A stretch of DNA of 47,390 nt from NCBI GenBank assembly GCA_022821385.1, contig JAJEDR010000051.1, positions 1 through 47,390 on the forward strand. Direction: 5' to 3'. Both the position numbers and the translations under genes were made by a program. Each line of letters opens with the position of its first letter. The stretch's first letter is position 1. Shown piece by piece: positions 44,652-47,390 of the stretch. The notes below the pieces were generated by a model. That model was not told where the DNA came from and did not search any database. It was given only the letters and a program-made list of their open reading frames with translations. This stretch comes from Rhodothermales bacterium (lineage in GTDB: Bacteria; Bacteroidota; Rhodothermia; Rhodothermales; Bin80).

Positions 44652-45063
44652 AGAATCTCCTTTGCTGAATTACCGTACCGATATTTCTGACTACTTGTGT
44701 CGGCATCCCTGCTATCGGTGCAATGAAGTATGTGATGAAGGATACTCACTGTCTTTTATGACAAATAGTCCGTCCCGACCTGACCAAGTGATACGCAAAA
44801 TCGTCCTGTTAGTGCTGACCACCGATAAAACAGGACCGCAATTATCTCGCATTGCAGACAGAGCAAGATTAACTCGCCAAATTTCTATATATCCGTTTTC
44901 TTTGTACACAAAAGAAGGGGGCTTCCACGCAACAAGTAATGGCGATATCCGTCAATCTTATCATTGACTGCCTGGAAGACGATGAAGATGGCAACCATAA
45001 GGGCAATCATAGCGCTCTAAGAATAGCGAGATTTGATGTATCATTACATCAAAAAACCTTGAT
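44652..45063. other. Divergent gene-free stretch between ribH and the UPF0104 gene
   Basis: There are 412 bases that must carry the ribH promoter and that of the plus-strand gene. I see no FMN riboswitch-like structure and no coding frame with a recognisable motif. The only strong structure is the inverted repeat at 45032-45053, described separately. Confidence 0.5.
45032..45053. promoter_or_regulatory. Perfect 9-bp inverted repeat before the UPF0104 gene
   Basis: TTTGATGTA, four bases (TCAT), then TACATCAAA form a perfect dyad ending 10 bases before the TTG start at 45064. It could be a repressor operator, or an RNA hairpin at the 5' end of the message that hides or exposes the start. No T-run follows on the plus strand, so it is not a typical terminator for that direction. 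Confidence 0.5.
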
Positions 45064-46056
45064 TTGCAAAAGGCTAGACTCCAAATTTGGGTTCCAATTG
45101 TGCTCAGCCTCGCTGTCTTAGTGGCGATCGCATTATTCACAGTGGAACCCGACACGCTACCACTACTTGGGCAAACCCGCTGGGGGCTTTTGGCGTTGGC
45201 GCCATTCGTTGTCGGTTTGCGCGTGATCTTGGGGGCATGGCGCCTCCATTACATTGCAAAAGGATTTTTGAAATTCAGTGGCGCACTTCGTGCTCAACTG
45301 GCGTGGGACTTCTTTTCCTGTATTACGCCCTCTTCCATTGGAGGAGGTCCAATCGCTCCTGCCTACATTGCAAAAGATTCACGAGTCTCGCTGGGAGACT
45401 CGTCCGCAATCATGCTATTTGCTATGCTGCTGGATCAGATATGGTTTGCCTGCGCCATTGTGCTAGTCCTGCTGAGCACAGCTTCAATTGACGTTATCCC
45501 TGACTCCCTAGGGAATATCGGTGTGCTCACATTAATCACATACTTTTTAGGGTACCTTGCATGGATCATCGTCTTCGCGTACGGCGCACTGAAGAAGCCG
45601 GAGGTACTGTCATGGGTGGTTCAAAGAGTGTTTATGTTGCCTGGGCTCAGGCGTTTCAGCAGCAAGGCTGATTCAATCCTACAGGACCTGCAAGAACGTG
45701 CAACCATCCTTCGATCCCAGCGTCCGGTGTTTTTCTTGAACGGTTTTGGGCTGACCCTATTGACTTGGGCAAGCCGTTATGCACTGGTAGTGCTCATTGT
45801 AGCAGCTACTGCCCCCGAGGTCGACTATATCCTGGCGAGCTTGCGTTCAGTCGTAACGATGCTCGGCGTGCTTGTTGTACCTACCCCGGGCGGAGCGGGC
45901 GGTGCAGAGGGCCTATTTGCGTTACTCGTTGGACCACTGCTGCCTCAGGCCCTGGTCTCCCCCGCTGCCCTTATCTGGCGCGTGCTAGGGTACTATGTAT
46001 TTCTAGCCGCAGGCGCGTACCTGACACTGGACCGTGCACTGCGCAACTATAAGTAA
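45064..46056 (+). CDS. UPF0104 / LPG-synthase transmembrane-region family protein
   Basis: A 330-residue polytopic membrane protein with about eight hydrophobic helices. It matches the flippase-like transmembrane family of lysylphosphatidylglycerol synthases (PF03706): FSCITPSSIGGGP-x-AP near 95-110, DQIWF, and the closing hallmark VPTPGGAGGAEG near 275-286. The soluble aminoacyl-transfer domain of MprF is absent, so it is not a complete LPG synthase. A lipid-handling or flippase role is inferred. The only in-frame start before the first helix is a TTG at 45064, because a TGA lies at 45034, so initiation is weak or unusual. Confidence 0.8.
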   Translation: MQKARLQIWVPIVLSLAVLVAIALFTVEPDTLPLLGQTRWGLLALAPFVVGLRVILGAWRLHYIAKGFLKFSGALRAQLAWDFFSCITPSSIGGGPIAPAYIAKDSRVSLGDSSAIMLFAMLLDQIWFACAIVLVLLSTASIDVIPDSLGNIGVLTLITYFLGYLAWIIVFAYGALKKPEVLSWVVQRVFMLPGLRRFSSKADSILQDLQERATILRSQRPVFFLNGFGLTLLTWASRYALVVLIVAATAPEVDYILASLRSVVTMLGVLVVPTPGGAGGAEGLFALLVGPLLPQALVSPAALIWRVLGYYVFLAAGAYLTLDRALRNYK

Positions 46057-46310
46057 TCAGAGCCGATACCATCGCCTATTCTATCTGCTCAAGTTGATAC
46101 TAACGGTTTATCCTAGCTATACCATTTTATAGCATTATGAACTAGCGCAGTTAGATCAATAAACAGAACCCCCACAATAATTCTATGGGTTCCTAAGACT
46201 GCAATAGGTTTTCGGCACCGGACATCTCTTCCAATCCGTGGTTGGGAATTCAGGTGGTCTTCAGCACGGCCTGTAGTACATACCCTCCCTTGCAGTGGTA
46301 CAGCATAAAT

Positions 46311-46861
46311 GCTCCACAACGGTCTAAGCCTCAGACTAGGAAATTTCGCCGTGTTTTACAGTCGGCGAATGTCATTTTAATGCTTCAAATGGACCCAAGA
46401 CTTTCAACCCGGGAAATGCACGAAAGAGACGACTGAGCCTGCCACCAAAAGAAAACTTGAAAGAGACCCAAGCCTTTTAGCCCGGGAAACAAGTGATGAT
46501 GACCGACAATAATTATTTCGGTCTGATGATTGCTTCGCTACAGCGAGGCCCAGACCTTTCAGCCCCGGAATAGATTCCGTTATCTTAGTTAAACGCCTTA
46601 ACCTTGACCAGCTTCAAAGAGGCCCAGGCCTTTCAACCTGGGAAACACGTGAACTTGGCGATCGAGCCAGCTACCAAAATATCTCCAAAGAGGCCCAAGC
46701 CTTCCAGCCCGGGATACTTCCCTTCGGTTAGCGTTGGATGAAGCTGTGCTACTGCTTCAAAGAGGCCCAGGTCTTTCAGCCCGGGAAATTCTGTGCCTTA
46801 TCACACCCGTAACATACGAACAAGTTCTTCAAGAAGGCCCCGGCCTTTCAACCCGGTAAAT
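46311..46861 (-). CRISPR. Decayed CRISPR-like array of 36-base repeats
   Basis: Seven recognisable 36-base repeats start at 46382, 46455, 46537, 46611, 46681, 46754 and 46826 (spacing 70-82), with a more eroded eighth at 46311. The plus-strand form begins GCTTCAAAGAGGCC and ends CAGCCCGGGAAAC, with an internal GGCC-CA-GGCC dyad flanked by AAAG/CTTT. The minus-strand form starts GTTTCCC and ends TTTGAAGC, like many CRISPR repeats, so transcription is probably leftward from about 46870. Decay rises toward the left, as at a trailer end. Repeats differ from each other by several bases, no cas gene is in the window, and some spacers resemble each other, so activity is doubtful. Confidence 0.55.
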
Positions 46862-46924
46862 AGCCCGTGCCCTCTACCCTAGGGGCACAACAAATTGACA
46901 GTGAATCTGCGAGCGGTTGTAAAC

Positions 46925-47039
46925 TGAGATTCAAATTGCCCACCTAGTGAGATTCAAATTGCCCACCTAATGAGATTCAAATTGCCCACCTAATGAGATT
47001 CAAATTGCCCACCTAATGAGATTCAAATTGCCCACCTGT
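46925..47039 (+). repeat. Five 23-base tandem repeats, probable IS end
   Basis: Units starting TGAGATTCAAATTGCCCACC lie at 46925, 46948, 46971, 46994 and 47017. The middle three are identical (ending TAA); the first ends TAG and the last GT. Near-perfect tandem copies of ~20 bases at an element tip are characteristic of IS21-family ends. This unit differs from the 22-base unit at 28741, so a different element is implied. The conservation suggests a recent origin. Confidence 0.65.
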
Positions 47040-47084
47040 TGCGATACATATTGCAGGACTTACACCCGCTACACTTTGCCAGTT

Positions 47085-47390
47085 AGCTTGGCGCACGACA
47101 ATGTGGCCTTACTGCATAGTACGGGTCATGACTATGTGGTAGCGGCCCGTTTGCGCTCGATGAAGGCAGAGCACTTGCGGAAGGTGACCGAAGTGATCAT
47201 TGGGGATCGGCGGCGCATTTTGCGGTATTGTTCGAGGCGTGCGGTCAAAGACGCACACGAGCGGGAGCAAGCGGTAAAGCGCGCCCGTAGGCGTTTGGCA
47301 TCCGGGGTTAAGGGATTTGGCCGGAACGGTCGTTACTTGAAAGTTAACCGGGGTGCGGTGAAGCTGAATGCGGCGGCCATTGAAAGGGAT
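47085..47390 (+). pseudogene. IS1634/IS4-type transposase fragment, open at the window edge
   Basis: A continuous frame of 102 codons runs from 47085 to the last base. It reads LAHDNVALLHSTGHDYVVAARLRSMK, a block IIGDRRRILRYCSRRAVKDAHERE, a basic helix, then Y-L-K-V-NRGAVKLNAAAIERD. This resembles the middle of IS1634-type transposases (N-x-x-LL-x-x-x-G-x-DY-I-V-A-R, then K-R-A-x-KD-x-x-x-RE, then the segment before the DDE glutamate). The N-terminal third is missing: the frame loses similarity upstream and is replaced by the 23-base repeats, so another element appears to have truncated it. Confidence 0.6.

Noticed and set aside
44652-45063. Looked for an FMN riboswitch upstream of ribH
   Set aside because: I found no RFN-type conserved segments on the minus strand. 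ribH appears to be expressed from an ordinary promoter.
45064-46056. Considered MprF lysylphosphatidylglycerol synthase
   Set aside because: Only the transmembrane flippase-like part is present. The C-terminal soluble aminoacyl-transfer domain is absent.
46311-46861. Considered a fully functional CRISPR array
   Set aside because: Repeats differ at many positions, spacers are related in a three-unit period, and no cas gene or clear leader is visible. I report it only as CRISPR-like and decayed.

Overview
The window looks like a chromosomal stretch from a member of the Bacteroidota/Rhodothermota (FCB) group, most likely a Rhodothermales-like marine or host-associated bacterium. This is an inference from gene content. 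It has a PorZ-like type IX secretion (T9SS) protein carrying its own T9SS sorting domain, a second orphan T9SS sorting-domain fragment, a bacillithiol deacetylase (bshB1), an efp-accB-accC cluster, and hrcA-grpE-dnaJ. Most genes start without a strong Shine-Dalgarno sequence.

Layout. (1) 1-18.3 kb is a dense, almost wholly minus-strand housekeeping block. It encodes envelope and transport functions (NhaC-type antiporter, thioredoxin-fold protein, PhoU-like protein, NadD, BamD, a TPR/periplasmic-binding protein), then GuaA, GcvH, AccC, AccB, EF-P, BshB1, LeuS, and the heat-shock set DnaJ-GrpE-HrcA. Several junctions overlap by one base (TGATG, TAATG), which suggests translational coupling. The left edge holds the start of a secreted protein, a broken IS1595-type transposase and a lipoprotein with an internal duplication. 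(2) 18.5-20.3 kb is sppA on the plus strand. (3) 20.3-26.0 kb is an accessory segment: a fusion of a GPP34 (GOLPH3-like) domain with a cytochrome P450, a membrane acyltransferase, and debris. A diverged, frameshifted second copy of the sppA 3' end lies beyond this cargo, so the P450/acyltransferase block is bracketed by direct repeats. (4) 26.0-27.7 kb holds a two-gene unit of a trypsin-like protease and a one-TM protein. (5) 27.8-37.9 kb is the most striking region. Two decayed copies of the same IS21-family element, in inverted orientation, bracket about 8.7 kb that looks like a defence island. On the minus strand are a tandem YegP (DUF1508) protein and an E2-E1 (ubiquitin-conjugation-like) fusion. 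On the plus strand are an XRE regulator, an ImmA/IrrE peptidase, and an overlapping HerA ATPase - NurA nuclease - DNA methyltransferase operon. (6) 38-46 kb returns to housekeeping: GpmI, Nth, a DUF4105/Lnb-like membrane protein, tRNA-Glu and tRNA-His, the PorZ-like protein, RibH, and a flippase-like UPF0104 membrane protein. (7) 46.3-47.39 kb holds a decayed CRISPR-like array of 36-base repeats with a hidden three-unit higher-order periodicity, five perfect to near-perfect 23-base tandem repeats, and a transposase fragment running off the window.

The best candidates for an undescribed system are the E2-E1 + tandem-YegP pair next to the XRE/ImmA-controlled HerA-NurA-methyltransferase operon, and separately the GPP34-P450 fusion. 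No database search was possible. Family names rest on motifs read from the translated sequence.
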